Positions 17,825-27,724 of a DNA stretch of 64,000 nt are shown in pieces (position 1 is the first letter of the stretch; every line of letters starts with the position of its first letter). A model generated the notes under the pieces. It searched no databases, was not told the DNA's origin, and worked only from the letters and a program-made list of their open reading frames with translations. Origin of the DNA: Dysgonomonas sp. 521. Its GTDB lineage: Bacteria > Bacteroidota > Bacteroidia > Bacteroidales > Dysgonomonadaceae. The stretch is taken from assembly GCF_010501055.1 (NCBI RefSeq), contig NZ_QVMO01000001.1:1-64000 (forward strand), read 5' to 3'. A program made the translations under genes and the position numbers.

Positions 17825-18967
17825 TTAGCTCATCCGGCTCTTATAATCTTCGTAATCGAACTCCCTGTATATTTCCAGTTGGTTATGCCTGTTCCACAAA
17901 GCGATAGCGGGATGCGATATGCCATTAAACATAGTAGTTTTCACAATCGTGTAATGAATCATATCCTCGAAGATAATCTTATCCCCAACCAAAAGAGGTT
18001 CGTCGAAAGACCACTCTCCTACGAAGTCGCCACTCAGGCAACTGCTTCCTCCCATGCGGTAAGTCGGCAGTCCTTCTACAGGCTCCTGATACGCCCCTCT
18101 GATGTGAGGCTTGTAAGGCATCTCCAGGCAGTCGGGCATGTGACAGGCAAAAGAGACATCTAGTATAGCCGTCTTTATTCCCCTGTTTTCCACTATATCC
18201 ACAACGGTAGAGACTAATACGCCCGTCTGCCAAGCAAAAGCGCTTCCCGGCTCCATTATTATTTCCAGATTCGGATACTTAGCCTTAAATGACTTCAACA
18301 GACTGATCAGGTGCTCCACATCGTAATCTTTGCGGGTCATCAGGTGTCCGCCTCCCATATTGAACCATTTGACCTGTGGCAACAGATGTCCGAACTTTTG
18401 CTCTATTACCTCCAGCGTCTTCTCCAAGTCATAAGACGACGATTCGCACAATGTATGGAAATGAAGTCCTTCTACTCCTTCAGGGAGTTTATCGCCCAGT
18501 TGGTCAACCGTAACACCTAGGCGAGAGCCGGGAGTAGCGGGATTATAGAGGTCAGTCTCCACTACCGAAAATTCGGGATTGATACGCAGTCCGCAGGAAA
18601 CTTTCTTCCTGTATTTCTGCGCTTCGGGATAGAACCGTTCAAACTGAGACAGGGAATTGAATGTGATATGGCTGCTGTACCGCATAAACACCGGAAAATT
18701 CTCGTGTGTATAGGCCGGAGAAAAGGTATGTGCCATGCTTCCCATTTCTTCGTATGCCAATTGTGCTTCATATACCGAACTGGCTGTAGAATGTGGGATA
18801 TATTGCCTGATAATTGGGAACGACCTCCACATGGCAAACGCCTTAAATGCCAGTATTATATTAACTCCTGCCCTATCCTTTACCGATTTGATCAGTTCAA
18901 GGTTCTTTCTGAGCAGTTCCTCTTCCATCACAAAACAAGGTGACGGCACTTTATTTATTTCTATCAT
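17825..18967 (-). CDS. nspC: Carboxynorspermidine/carboxyspermidine decarboxylase
   Basis: A PLP-dependent group IV (alanine racemase-fold) decarboxylase that removes CO2 from carboxyspermidine or carboxynorspermidine, the last step of the alternative spermidine pathway. It has 380 residues. The PLP lysine is K42 in ILAFKAF. Other active-site segments are HFHTLCES, WFNMGGGHLMT, MEPGSAFAWQ and the catalytic Cys in SSCLSGD. The partner carboxynorspermidine dehydrogenase is not nearby. It is a single-gene unit. Confidence 0.93.
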   Translation of the reverse strand: MIEINKVPSPCFVMEEELLRKNLELIKSVKDRAGVNIILAFKAFAMWRSFPIIRQYIPHSTASSVYEAQLAYEEMGSMAHTFSPAYTHENFPVFMRYSSHITFNSLSQFERFYPEAQKYRKKVSCGLRINPEFSVVETDLYNPATPGSRLGVTVDQLGDKLPEGVEGLHFHTLCESSSYDLEKTLEVIEQKFGHLLPQVKWFNMGGGHLMTRKDYDVEHLISLLKSFKAKYPNLEIIMEPGSAFAWQTGVLVSTVVDIVENRGIKTAILDVSFACHMPDCLEMPYKPHIRGAYQEPVEGLPTYRMGGSSCLSGDFVGEWSFDEPLLVGDKIIFEDMIHYTIVKTTMFNGISHPAIALWNRHNQLEIYREFDYEDYKSRMS

Positions 18968-19234
18968 CGCTTCTATCTATGCTTATTCAATTTTTTAAAC
19001 TAATCTCAATAAAAAGTAGCAAAGGTACACAGTACATGACAAAAAACAGAATATATCTTTGATATTGCCCTTTAAATGTATGTGAAATATTTTTTGTCAT
19101 GTACTATGCAAAAAAATATTATAGTTTTTTTATCCTATCAATCCGACATTAAAATTAAATATAAATAATTAAGCATCAGCTTGTTATATTGAGATGAAAG
19201 TTGTATATTTATGATTATCAACAATATAAATGAA
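18968..19234. other. nspC leader region with a 76-base inverted repeat
   Basis: AGTACATGACAAAAAA (19031-19046) and its exact complement TTTTTTGTCATGTACT (19090-19105) enclose 43 AT-rich bases. The complement of TCTTTGATATT inside and the position 64 bases before the nspC ATG suggest that it lies over the nspC promoter. It could be an operator, a cruciform or a small MITE. No ORF is seen here. Confidence 0.45.
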
Positions 19235-19360
19235 ATGGCAACTAATTATTCAACAGACTTAACAGATGCTCAATATGATACAATATTACAGATAATGGGT
19301 AACAATCGCAAACGAAAACACTCTCTGAGAGAAATATGGAATGCAATTTTATTTGATTAG
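19235..19360 (+). pseudogene. IS5-family transposase N-terminal remnant
   Basis: A 41-codon frame encodes MATNYSTDLTDAQYD, then NNRKRKHSLREIWNAIL, the N-terminal DUF4096-type domain of IS5-family transposases, and stops at TAG. The remaining 80% of the transposase is missing. Its stop codon overlaps the stop of the convergent ABC gene (TAA complement at 19357-19359), so the junction probably formed by deletion between the IS and the ABC gene's 3' end. The ABC protein may have lost a few terminal residues. Confidence 0.65.
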
Positions 19361-20955
19361 ATTCTTACTACTTTATCCACTATGCTTTCAAAATCTTTCA
19401 GGTGGGTAGCCATCAAAATAGTAATATCAGGATATTGACGTTTAATATTTTGGAAAATCGCGATTGCGTTTTCTGAACTGATACCGGCTGTCGGTTCATC
19501 CACAACCAGCAATTGTGGATTTTTGAGCAGTGCCTGTGCAAGCAACAGCTTTTTTCGCTGTCCGCCACTCAACGTTTCGCCATTTTCTCCCAACCATGTT
19601 GCCAAACCTTCAGGAAGTGATAGCCGCCAGCTTGTTAAATCAACTGTATCCAATGCTTGTTCAATCGCTTCATCGGGATAACTTTCAAAATTTTCACGCA
19701 ATGTTCCGGTAAGCAAATAAGCTTTCTGGGTAACATAGATACATTCGGGCACAGGTAAATGCGATAGCTCTACATTGGCGTTCCATATTAATGAGCCACT
19801 ACGGCGGTATTCTGGATAAAAAAGGCTGTTTAGCAAAGTGGTTTTTCCTTTTCCCGTCTCCCCAAAAAGGGCGATCCATTCTCCTCTTTTTATCTCCAGG
19901 GACACTTCGCCGGTTTGTACAGGTGTTTCAGGTATTTTCGCACTGAAATTCTTTAAACTTAAATTTGCCAGATTGGAACGAACCTCTACTTTTTCTACAG
20001 GTCGCTTCCCTTCTTTGATAATAGTGTCAATATCCCTGATCTGATGAGCGACCGAACTTTTCTCCGATTTTCCCGAAAAAAGCATTTCAGATAATTCGGC
20101 TTGCGCCATAATTCCGAAGAAAATTCCAATAGCAGTAGGGGTGTCTATGTTGTAATTGCTTGAATTCCAAAGCAAGAATGTAGCTATATAACTAAAGCCA
20201 AGTCCGGCAATCAATTGCAGGTTGAAAGAATTGGTTTGTAGCTTATTCTCCAATCGTTCTAGCTGAGTTAACCTCTGCTCATATTGTCCGATTACTTTTT
20301 CCTCCATATCGTATTTCGAGATTTCTATACGGCCTCTGAAACTTTGGATGAGTTCCTGATTGTTCTCTTCGCGCTGTATCTTCAATTCTTCATAGAGTTT
20401 TCTGTTTTTTTGAAAGAACAATTGCGGAATAATGAACAGAAGAATAGCTGATGAAATTAGAAACTCTATGGCAATAACCTGAGAAAATACAATAAGAAAG
20501 AAAAAGTAGATGCAAAGTGAAATTATCAGTGTGGTAAACGGCAGGAGCCACAACAGAATATGATTCAATATCTGGTCGACACCGTATGTACTATTTTCGA
20601 GTAATGCTGAATTATTATTGACCTGTTTCTTAAAATAGGGGAGATTAGCTACTGATTGAAATATTTTCAATTGTAGGCTTCTCTGGGCTTCGAGTGTGGT
20701 TTTGTGATTTTCTAATCGTTCGAAATACCTGGTTGCCGTGCGTACCAATGCAAATAAACGGATAATGGCTCCAGGTACTAAATACGAAAACACCGTGTTT
20801 GCCGTAGCGAATACCACGCTGCAAATAGCCAGAAACCATCCCGAAATAGCCGGAAGGCCGATAAATGCCATCGTCCATAGTAGCAGCAGGAAAGCGCCCA
20901 GCAGCCATTTGCCTTTCAAAGGCTGTACTATATATTTTATGATAAATTTATTCAT
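19357..20955 (-). CDS. CydC-like ABC exporter subunit
   Basis: A 532-residue half-transporter: six transmembrane helices in residues 1-300, then an ATPase domain with Walker A GETGKGKTTLLN, signature LSGGQRKK and Walker B LLVVDEPTAG. It is paired with the next upstream gene by an 8-base overlap, as in CydDC, which exports glutathione or cysteine and supports cytochrome bd assembly. The usual cydAB genes are not adjacent, so the substrate is open. The C-terminus abuts an IS5 scrap and may be slightly shortened. Confidence 0.82.
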   Translation of the reverse strand: MNKFIIKYIVQPLKGKWLLGAFLLLLWTMAFIGLPAISGWFLAICSVVFATANTVFSYLVPGAIIRLFALVRTATRYFERLENHKTTLEAQRSLQLKIFQSVANLPYFKKQVNNNSALLENSTYGVDQILNHILLWLLPFTTLIISLCIYFFFLIVFSQVIAIEFLISSAILLFIIPQLFFQKNRKLYEELKIQREENNQELIQSFRGRIEISKYDMEEKVIGQYEQRLTQLERLENKLQTNSFNLQLIAGLGFSYIATFLLWNSSNYNIDTPTAIGIFFGIMAQAELSEMLFSGKSEKSSVAHQIRDIDTIIKEGKRPVEKVEVRSNLANLSLKNFSAKIPETPVQTGEVSLEIKRGEWIALFGETGKGKTTLLNSLFYPEYRRSGSLIWNANVELSHLPVPECIYVTQKAYLLTGTLRENFESYPDEAIEQALDTVDLTSWRLSLPEGLATWLGENGETLSGGQRKKLLLAQALLKNPQLLVVDEPTAGISSENAIAIFQNIKRQYPDITILMATHLKDFESIVDKVVRI

Positions 20956-22594
20956 ATCTCATCTGCTCTCCCCAGTTTAAGTCCAAAATTGTAGCAGCGA
21001 CGCTGTCGAACATTTTCTCGTGCGAAGCAACGATCACCAAGCGGCTTTCGGCTAATTTCAAAATCTGAGGGAGAATGACTCCGACAGTATCAGCGTCCAG
21101 ATTCGCTGTTGGCTCGTCTAAAATTGCTATCGGCCTTGGATGCATCATCATCCGTGCAAGCGTGATCAACTGTTTCTCACCGCCTGAAAGCTGTTTGCCA
21201 TTATGGCTCAACCCGCTTTGCCAGCCGTCTTCCTTTTTTGCTAGAATCTTATTCAGAAATTCGGGATATTGGCTGTATGTATCGGTTTCTTTTTCAAGGA
21301 AAACGTTGTATCGCAGCGTACCATCAAAGATGAAAGGGAACTGGTTCATATATGATGAGTTCGCTTTCAGCCATTGGTGCGACCACTCATTGTCTTTTCC
21401 GTTTACGGAAACAGTACCATCTTTAGCAAATAAACTTCCGGTACAGATTTTTAGTAATGTGGATTTTCCCGAACCTGAAATTCCTTTTACCAGTACTAAA
21501 CCTTTCGTAGGTAGGCTCAGGCTGATATTGTGCAGAACTTTTACCGGCGAATCGGGATAAGCGAAGTTCAAACCATTGATCTCAAAGTTTCTAAGCGCTT
21601 CGTCTGCATCTGCTAAAGGAGCATTATCAGTTTCGTCCAATATGGGCATTATCAGTTTTGCCGATGCCAAAGCCCTGTTCCGGTCATGGTAAGCGCTCAC
21701 AAACTTCCGCAAATAGAAGAAAAAGTAAGGGGCAAGGGTAAGCAGAAACAGCGCTATACGAAAATCATAACCTTTTCCGTAATTAGGGCCTGTCATAATT
21801 CCAAGAATGCTCATACCCAAATAAATGGCAACGGCAGCGATACAAATTGTGACGAAAAGCTCCAGTACGGCTGACGACAGAATGGCAACCTGCATCACGT
21901 TCGTAGTCGCTTTATTCAGTGCCTTACTTTTCTCCGACAAGAAACGGTATTGAGGTTTGAAGTTATCTAAATTGACAATTTCGGCGATGGTCTGTAGCCG
22001 GTTGTAGAAGACAGCTGAATATTTCAGGAAAAGATTGATATGCTTTTTATGAAGTGCTTCGGCACCTATCCCAATAATAATCATTTGCATAGGAATGACC
22101 AGCAACGAGATCAATAACACAACGCCAACCCATTTTTCGACCCAGAAACAAACGACCAATAATAATATACTGGACAAGATTGAAGCGATGGAGTATGGAA
22201 TAAAAAAGGCGAAATAGGCCTTCAGGTCATCACTTATCCTGGTAACGAACAAAGTGCTTGATATAGAGTCTAATTTACTATTGTTTAGTAATATCGGATA
22301 AATCTTTTTTTTGACTTTCGAAACAATAAGGTTCCCCGCGCTATAGTTGAGCAATGATGCAAGATGAGCAAAAATGTACCTGCCAGTGAGAAATACCAAT
22401 GCATATAACAATGTGTTTGGTAAAACTAAGCCATCGCTAAGCCATGAAGCGGCAAATGCCGACAAATACCAGCAAAATACAACGAAGCATCCCACGCTTA
22501 TAATGGTAAGCGCCGAAGCTGAAACATATGCATATTTTGCCTCAACTATCTTTTTATTTAGCCATCGGGAAGCGCTTTCCTGACTTGAACTCAT
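20948..22594 (-). CDS. CydD-like ABC exporter subunit
   Basis: A 548-residue half-transporter: six predicted helices in the first 310 residues, then an ATPase domain with Walker A KGISGSGKSTLLK, signature LSGGEKQL, Walker B IAILDEPTANLD and the switch histidine in VASHEK. It is first in a two-gene operon and overlaps the CydC-like gene. A heterodimer of this type most resembles CydDC thiol exporters, but a lantibiotic or peptide exporter cannot be excluded. The start used gives MSSSQESASRW with the first helix near residue 27. Confidence 0.82.
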   Translation of the reverse strand: MSSSQESASRWLNKKIVEAKYAYVSASALTIISVGCFVVFCWYLSAFAASWLSDGLVLPNTLLYALVFLTGRYIFAHLASLLNYSAGNLIVSKVKKKIYPILLNNSKLDSISSTLFVTRISDDLKAYFAFFIPYSIASILSSILLLVVCFWVEKWVGVVLLISLLVIPMQMIIIGIGAEALHKKHINLFLKYSAVFYNRLQTIAEIVNLDNFKPQYRFLSEKSKALNKATTNVMQVAILSSAVLELFVTICIAAVAIYLGMSILGIMTGPNYGKGYDFRIALFLLTLAPYFFFYLRKFVSAYHDRNRALASAKLIMPILDETDNAPLADADEALRNFEINGLNFAYPDSPVKVLHNISLSLPTKGLVLVKGISGSGKSTLLKICTGSLFAKDGTVSVNGKDNEWSHQWLKANSSYMNQFPFIFDGTLRYNVFLEKETDTYSQYPEFLNKILAKKEDGWQSGLSHNGKQLSGGEKQLITLARMMMHPRPIAILDEPTANLDADTVGVILPQILKLAESRLVIVASHEKMFDSVAATILDLNWGEQMRYE

Positions 22595-22747
22595 TAATTA
22601 TTATTTTTAATTTCCATTTCCACTGTATGAAAATGAGGCTGCTCTAAGTAAACTGAGCGGTTTAATTTTATTACTAACAAAGATAATTATTTATATAAAA
22701 CAATGATTGATATAAATATAATCGATATCTTGATTGCATTTGTTTGT

Positions 22748-22905
22748 CCCTTTAGGGACTGAATGTTGGTAGAAAAAAGCTTTAACCGGTTAATTGCGTG
22801 CCGTCAGGTACGCAATATCTACAGAACAATTCACATTTTGTACCTGACGGCACAAAAAAACGAATTTCATTCATGTTTCTACCAATATGATGTGCCTAAC
22901 GGCAC
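22748..22905. repeat. Cluster of small palindromic repeats
   Basis: At least four short palindromes, each tied to a GGTAGAAA-like tail, lie in this gap: GTCCCTTTAGGGAC (22748-22761, tail GTTGGTAGAAA), GTGCCGTCAGGTAC (about 22799-22812), its exact inverse GTACCTGACGGCAC (22840-22853), and GTGCCTAACGGCAC (22892-22905) with the inverse tail TTTCTACC before it. The two middle units form a 14-base perfect inverted repeat. Units of this kind recur in Bacteroidetes intergenic DNA. They fill the space between the ABC pair and tolC. Confidence 0.65.
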
Positions 22906-22924
22906 ATTTAACCCTTGATTCGCA

Positions 22925-24244
22925 TTATTCATAATAAGAGATTACCTGTCCACTGATCTGTATAAGAGATATTTCGCATAGCTTTGTGTTATATTCCGCT
23001 TGTACAAGACGCTCCTCAGCTTCTAACAAACTATTCTGGGCTTCGCGCAACTCTATACCCGAAAGGTCGCCCAGCTTATAACGTTCAATAGCTATCTCAT
23101 GGTTTTCCCGGGCTGTTTCCACGTTTTCCTTTTCCAGATTGGTTAACTCTATATTGTTCCTGTAGGCCATCCACATATTTGACAAATCTGCTTTCAGCGA
23201 AAGAATGGTTTGCTCATATTGCAGTTCCTTGTTTTCTATCTCTATCCGGGCATTCTTCTGTTTTCTTTTCCTGTTAAATCCGCTAAAAAGGTTAAATCCT
23301 ACCGTCAGGCCATAGGTCAGTCCCAGATTACTCTGGTTGTCTATTGTTCCCGTGTTATATATATTCTTTGTATATCCATATCCTGCATTTAGCTTCAGGT
23401 ATGGATAATTTTCACTCTGCGCTGTTTTCAGATCCAATACGCTGAGGTTCTTGTTCTTGTCCGAAAGGAGGAGGAATGTGTTGGAAGACAATGTCTTTTG
23501 CCAGATACTTTCTTTGTTTAAGAATTCATTGAAATTTATAACAGAGTCGGTGGTAACGATCAATTGTTCGATGTTGTCCGCGGCCATCATCTGGTTTAAA
23601 GAGATACGCGATGAGTATAATACCTCGTATTGTTTGATTAGCCTGGAGCTGTCACTGTTGAAGTCTATCTTTGCCTGTTGCAGGTCGAGACGTGAACCTG
23701 CTCCGATTTCGTAACGGGCTTCAACGATGCGCAACCTTTCCTTGGATAGTTTTACGGCCGATTTCAGATTGTTTAACCGGATATTTTGCTGGATATAGTT
23801 GTAGTATTCAGAAGCCAGTCCGGCAACGAAATTTTCTATTGTCAGGCGTGTGTTTAGTTCGCCCATTTTTTGCAGTTCTTTTAGCCGCTGATGGTTGGTC
23901 TGAATATTAAAACCGTCGAAAACAGTCCAGTTAAGATTGACGCCCGCATTTAGCAACTGATTATGCACACCACTGTCTTTTTCTTTTTCCCCATCGGAGA
24001 GATTCCGGGTTGTATTGTTTGCCGAACCGGAATATCCGGCCGTTAAGTCCACAGTGGGAAGATAACCTGCATTACCGATTGTGAGGTTATTATCGGAAAT
24101 CTCCTGGTTATTCCGGATGATGCGTATATCATAATTTTTTTGCAGGCCTATCTCAATACATCGTTTCAGGTCGTAAACAACCTGAGCTTCAGTAATACAC
24201 GGTGTAATCAATAACAGAGCGAAGAAGAATATATATTTTTTCAT
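22925..24244 (-). CDS. TolC-family outer-membrane efflux channel
   Basis: A 439-residue outer-membrane factor of an RND pump. The signal peptide ends near TEAQ (residue 20). Two repeats of long amphipathic helices and short beta strands fit the TolC barrel-plus-tunnel: the first around VDLTAGYSGSANNT, the second around LKLNAGYGYT and GLTYGLTVGFNLFSGFNRKRK. The C-terminal helices carry EIAIERYKLGDLSGIELREAQ, a common outer-membrane factor signature. It belongs with the adaptor and pump genes upstream but is separated from them by a repeat of about 315 bp. Confidence 0.9.
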   Translation of the reverse strand: MKKYIFFFALLLITPCITEAQVVYDLKRCIEIGLQKNYDIRIIRNNQEISDNNLTIGNAGYLPTVDLTAGYSGSANNTTRNLSDGEKEKDSGVHNQLLNAGVNLNWTVFDGFNIQTNHQRLKELQKMGELNTRLTIENFVAGLASEYYNYIQQNIRLNNLKSAVKLSKERLRIVEARYEIGAGSRLDLQQAKIDFNSDSSRLIKQYEVLYSSRISLNQMMAADNIEQLIVTTDSVINFNEFLNKESIWQKTLSSNTFLLLSDKNKNLSVLDLKTAQSENYPYLKLNAGYGYTKNIYNTGTIDNQSNLGLTYGLTVGFNLFSGFNRKRKQKNARIEIENKELQYEQTILSLKADLSNMWMAYRNNIELTNLEKENVETARENHEIAIERYKLGDLSGIELREAQNSLLEAEERLVQAEYNTKLCEISLIQISGQVISYYE

Positions 24245-24275
24245 AAACCTAAAATTCTACATGTTGTATTTTTAA

Positions 24276-24589
24276 TAAAAAAGTGACAAAAGTGACAACT
24301 TTTTCAATGCTTTTATTTGTTACCTTTTCTAACTTCTGAGTAACTGTTTAAATTTTATTCGTTCAAATTTTTAGAGATGTTTTAGAGATGCTTTTTTTCT
24401 TCCTCGAAACGATAATAGCGGGCTATTTACATACGCTTTGCTCCTGTGACCGCTGGTTGAGTTGAGAGAAAGGAAAAAACAGCCGAAAACAGACTAAAAA
24501 TGAACGAAGAAAAAGGTATAATAAAATATTCGTTATAAAATTTAAACAGTTACTGAATATCTCGAACACCTTTATAATAGATAAATTTA
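24276..24589 (-). repeat. Family B repeat, copy 1, nested in a longer repeat
   Basis: The core 24339-24554 has inverted ends AGTAACTGTTTAAATTTTAT and ATAAAATTTAAACAGTTACT. The flanks on both sides (about 60 bases left, with a doubled AGTGACAA motif; about 35 bases right, reading ACACCTTTATAATAG) are also shared with the copy at 34094-34367, which is in opposite orientation. The core therefore looks like a MITE inserted in an older repeat. This copy has about 42 bases not present in copy 2. It lies between the pump gene stop and tolC. Confidence 0.75.
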
Positions 24590-27500
24590 ACCATTTATCT
24601 TTAAATCCCGTTTCTCCCTGTTGGTAGAAATATACATGTACATCGCAGGTACTATAAATATGGTAAGCAGCGTGGAAACCATCATGCCACCGATTACTGC
24701 CACCCCCATAGCCATGCGTCCGTTGGCACCTTCAGCGCTGGCAAATACCAACGGTAGCAATCCCAGTACAGTAGAAAAGCTGGTCATCAATATCGGGCGC
24801 AGACGCTGGACTGCCGCTCCCTGAATGGCTTCCAGTTTACTCATTCCGGCTTCCTGCCGCTGGTTGGCAAATTCTACGATCAGGATACCGTTTTTTGCAA
24901 CCAGCCCGATGAGCATAATAATACCGATCTGGCTGAATATATTCATCGTTATGTCTTTGACGTGCATAAACAGTAATGCGCCTGCAATGGCTAAGGGAAC
25001 TGTAAGCATGATTACAAACGGGTCTTTGAAACTTTCGAATTGTGCAGCCAGAATTAAAAAGATGAGCAATATCGCCAATATAAAGGCAAACATCAGGCTG
25101 GACGAACTTTCGCGAAAATCTTTAGAGTCTCCGGCTAGCGCCGTGCGGAATGTATCGTCCAGCGTCTCTTTGGCTATGCGGTCCATCTCGTCCAACCCCG
25201 CGCCTATAGTAACTCCCGGCGCTAATCCGGCGGAGACTGTCGCCGAATTGAAACGGTTGTAACGATATAATTGCGGAGGAGCCACATTCTCTTCAAGGTG
25301 TACCAGATTATCCATCTGTATCATATTTCCTGAAAGGTTCTTCAAGTAGATCGATTTTAATTCCAGCGGAGTATTCCGTTGTTGACGGTTAATTTCCCCT
25401 AATATCTGGTATTGTTTCCCATTCATATAAAAGTATCCCATACGCTGACCGCTGAGCGCATATTGTAAGGTTTCGCCTATATCGCGCGTGCTGACCCCCA
25501 ATAACGCGGCCTTATCCCTGTCGATAATAATACGGGTTTCGGGTTTGGTAAACTTGAGATTGACGTCTGCCATCTGGAACATAGGGCTTTCCTGTACCTT
25601 TTTCATAAATAGGGGAATGAATTCCTCTAGTTTTTCAAGATTTGTAGCCTGTAATACATACTGTATAGGCATACTTGAACGCCTGCCCCCAAATGTAGAC
25701 TGTTGCTGGACGAATGTACGGGCGGCAGTCTGTCCCCTTACTGCTTTTGTCAATTCATTTGCTATTTCCATCTGGCTTCGCTGGCGGTCTTTGATGTCGG
25801 GCAGGCTCATGTTTACCATTCCGCCGCCAGTCCATACACGCATGGTGTTGATAAGCCTTTCGGGTGCAACGGAGTCTGCTATGACAGCTATTTTTTCTGT
25901 ATAGTTCCTGTTATATTCATATGTAGAACCTTCAGGCCCGCTTGTACGTATCGTTACTTGCGAACGGTCTTCCAATGGAGCCATTTCGGACGGTATGATA
26001 TTAACCAGATACCCTATTCCTGCCAGTGTAAGGGCGATAACAGGCCAGATAATGAATTTGTTTTTGAGGAAATGTTCCAGTCCGTTATGATAGCCGTTGG
26101 TTATCCACTGGAAGAATGGCTCCGTTTTGCGGTAGAACCATCCCGGCTGATCTTTCTTTTTCAACAGCTTTGTAGATAACATCGGGGTAAACGTTAAAGC
26201 TACGAAAGCCGAAATCAGTACAGCTCCGGCAACTACAATGCTGAACTCGCGGAACAAACGCCCCGTCATACCTTCGAGGAATACAATAGGGAAAAATACG
26301 GCCACCACTGTAATCGTAGTGGATATAACGGCAAAGAATATCTCTTTAGAACCCTCTATCCCGGCTTCCCTTGGGGTCATCCCGCCTTCTATCTTCAGGT
26401 AAATGTTTTCTGTGACCACAATCGCGTCATCTACCACCAACCCTACGGCAAGCACTACGGCAAGCATGGACAATACATTGATGGAGAAGCCCGCGACATA
26501 CATCACAAAGAACGCGCCAACCAATGACACCGGGATAACAACACACGGAACAAGGGTCACGCGCCAGTCGCGCAGGAAGAGAAAAATGATGATAACAACG
26601 AGCAAAAACGCGATATAGACCGTTTCTTCAACTTCGGCTATGGATGCACGTATAAATTTGGTATTGTCAAAAGCTACATCTATAAAGACATCCTCCGGTA
26701 AATCTTTTCTGAGCTGTTCGAGGCGAATCATCGCTTCGTTGGAAATCTCTATCTGGTTTGCTCCCGGCTGGGGTATAATTACGGTACTCACGGCTGGTAT
26801 ACCGTTGCGGCGCATGATGCTGCGATGATTCTCCGTTCCCAGTTCGGCGGTACCTACATCCTTAAATCGTACAACATTATAATTATCTTCTTTGATAATC
26901 ATATTGTTAAACTCTTCAGGGGTTTGCATCAGTCCGAGTGTACGAATAGATAGTTCCAGGTCATTCCCTTCGATGCTACCTGACGGTAGTTCCACATTTT
27001 CCCTGTCAACGGCCTTTTTTACATCCATTGGGGTAATTCCGTAGGATGCCATTTTAACAGGGTCGAGCCACAAACGCATCGAGTAGCGGTTTTGTCCCCA
27101 TATCTCCACCGAACTAACATTCGGAATAGTCTGCAACCGTTCCTTTACCGTCAATTCGGCTATTTCGCTCAGTTCGAGCAGGGAACGTTTTTCGCTCTGG
27201 ATACTGATCTGTATAATAGGATTGGCATCCGCATCGGCTTTCGATACGGTAGGAGGGTCACAGTCGCGTGGAAGGTAGCGTTGCGCGCGCGATACCTTGT
27301 CGCGTACGTCATTCGCTGCCGTTTCCAGATCTACGGATAGCTCAAATTCAACGGTGATACGGCACGAACCCTGGCTACTGCTACTGGTCAGCGACCTGAT
27401 ACCCGGAATCCCATTGATATTCTGTTCGAGCGGTTCAGTTATCTGGTTTTCGATTATTTCAGCATTCGCTCCCGGATAAGATACGTTTACCGAGATAATT

Positions 27501-27628
27501 GGGTTGTCTATATTCGGGTATTCCCGTACTCCAAGGTAAGTGTATCCGATCATCCCCAGCAGGAATATGACCAAAACAAATACAGTGGCTAGTACCGGGC
27601 GTTTAATACTTAATTCTGATACGGTCAT
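24587..27628 (-). CDS. RND-family multidrug efflux pump, inner-membrane subunit
   Basis: A 1013-residue AcrB/MexB-type proton-driven transporter with twelve transmembrane helices (one at residues 12-32, a block at about 335-550 with the conserved GLVVDDAIVVTENI segment in helix 4 carrying the paired Asp residues, and a block at about 840-1010 with GLVAKNGILIVEFANQ). Two large periplasmic loops lie between. The sequence type is that of hydrophobe/amphiphile exporters (HAE-1-like) rather than metal pumps. It is 96 bases after the adaptor gene; substrates cannot be predicted. Confidence 0.93.
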   Translation of the reverse strand: MTVSELSIKRPVLATVFVLVIFLLGMIGYTYLGVREYPNIDNPIISVNVSYPGANAEIIENQITEPLEQNINGIPGIRSLTSSSSQGSCRITVEFELSVDLETAANDVRDKVSRAQRYLPRDCDPPTVSKADADANPIIQISIQSEKRSLLELSEIAELTVKERLQTIPNVSSVEIWGQNRYSMRLWLDPVKMASYGITPMDVKKAVDRENVELPSGSIEGNDLELSIRTLGLMQTPEEFNNMIIKEDNYNVVRFKDVGTAELGTENHRSIMRRNGIPAVSTVIIPQPGANQIEISNEAMIRLEQLRKDLPEDVFIDVAFDNTKFIRASIAEVEETVYIAFLLVVIIIFLFLRDWRVTLVPCVVIPVSLVGAFFVMYVAGFSINVLSMLAVVLAVGLVVDDAIVVTENIYLKIEGGMTPREAGIEGSKEIFFAVISTTITVVAVFFPIVFLEGMTGRLFREFSIVVAGAVLISAFVALTFTPMLSTKLLKKKDQPGWFYRKTEPFFQWITNGYHNGLEHFLKNKFIIWPVIALTLAGIGYLVNIIPSEMAPLEDRSQVTIRTSGPEGSTYEYNRNYTEKIAVIADSVAPERLINTMRVWTGGGMVNMSLPDIKDRQRSQMEIANELTKAVRGQTAARTFVQQQSTFGGRRSSMPIQYVLQATNLEKLEEFIPLFMKKVQESPMFQMADVNLKFTKPETRIIIDRDKAALLGVSTRDIGETLQYALSGQRMGYFYMNGKQYQILGEINRQQRNTPLELKSIYLKNLSGNMIQMDNLVHLEENVAPPQLYRYNRFNSATVSAGLAPGVTIGAGLDEMDRIAKETLDDTFRTALAGDSKDFRESSSSLMFAFILAILLIFLILAAQFESFKDPFVIMLTVPLAIAGALLFMHVKDITMNIFSQIGIIMLIGLVAKNGILIVEFANQRQEAGMSKLEAIQGAAVQRLRPILMTSFSTVLGLLPLVFASAEGANGRMAMGVAVIGGMMVSTLLTIFIVPAMYMYISTNREKRDLKING

Positions 27629-27724
27629 TTTTTTTGTATTTCCAGATTTCAGCTTTCAAGATTTCCTCTGCTTTCCAAAAATCTTGAAATTTTGAAACCT
27701 GAAATCTTGAAACTTAAAATATCC

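Noticed and set aside
25488..26179. Overlapping plus-strand frames within the RND pump gene
   Set aside because: Shadows of the pump gene; no ribosome sites, and the minus-strand product is complete.
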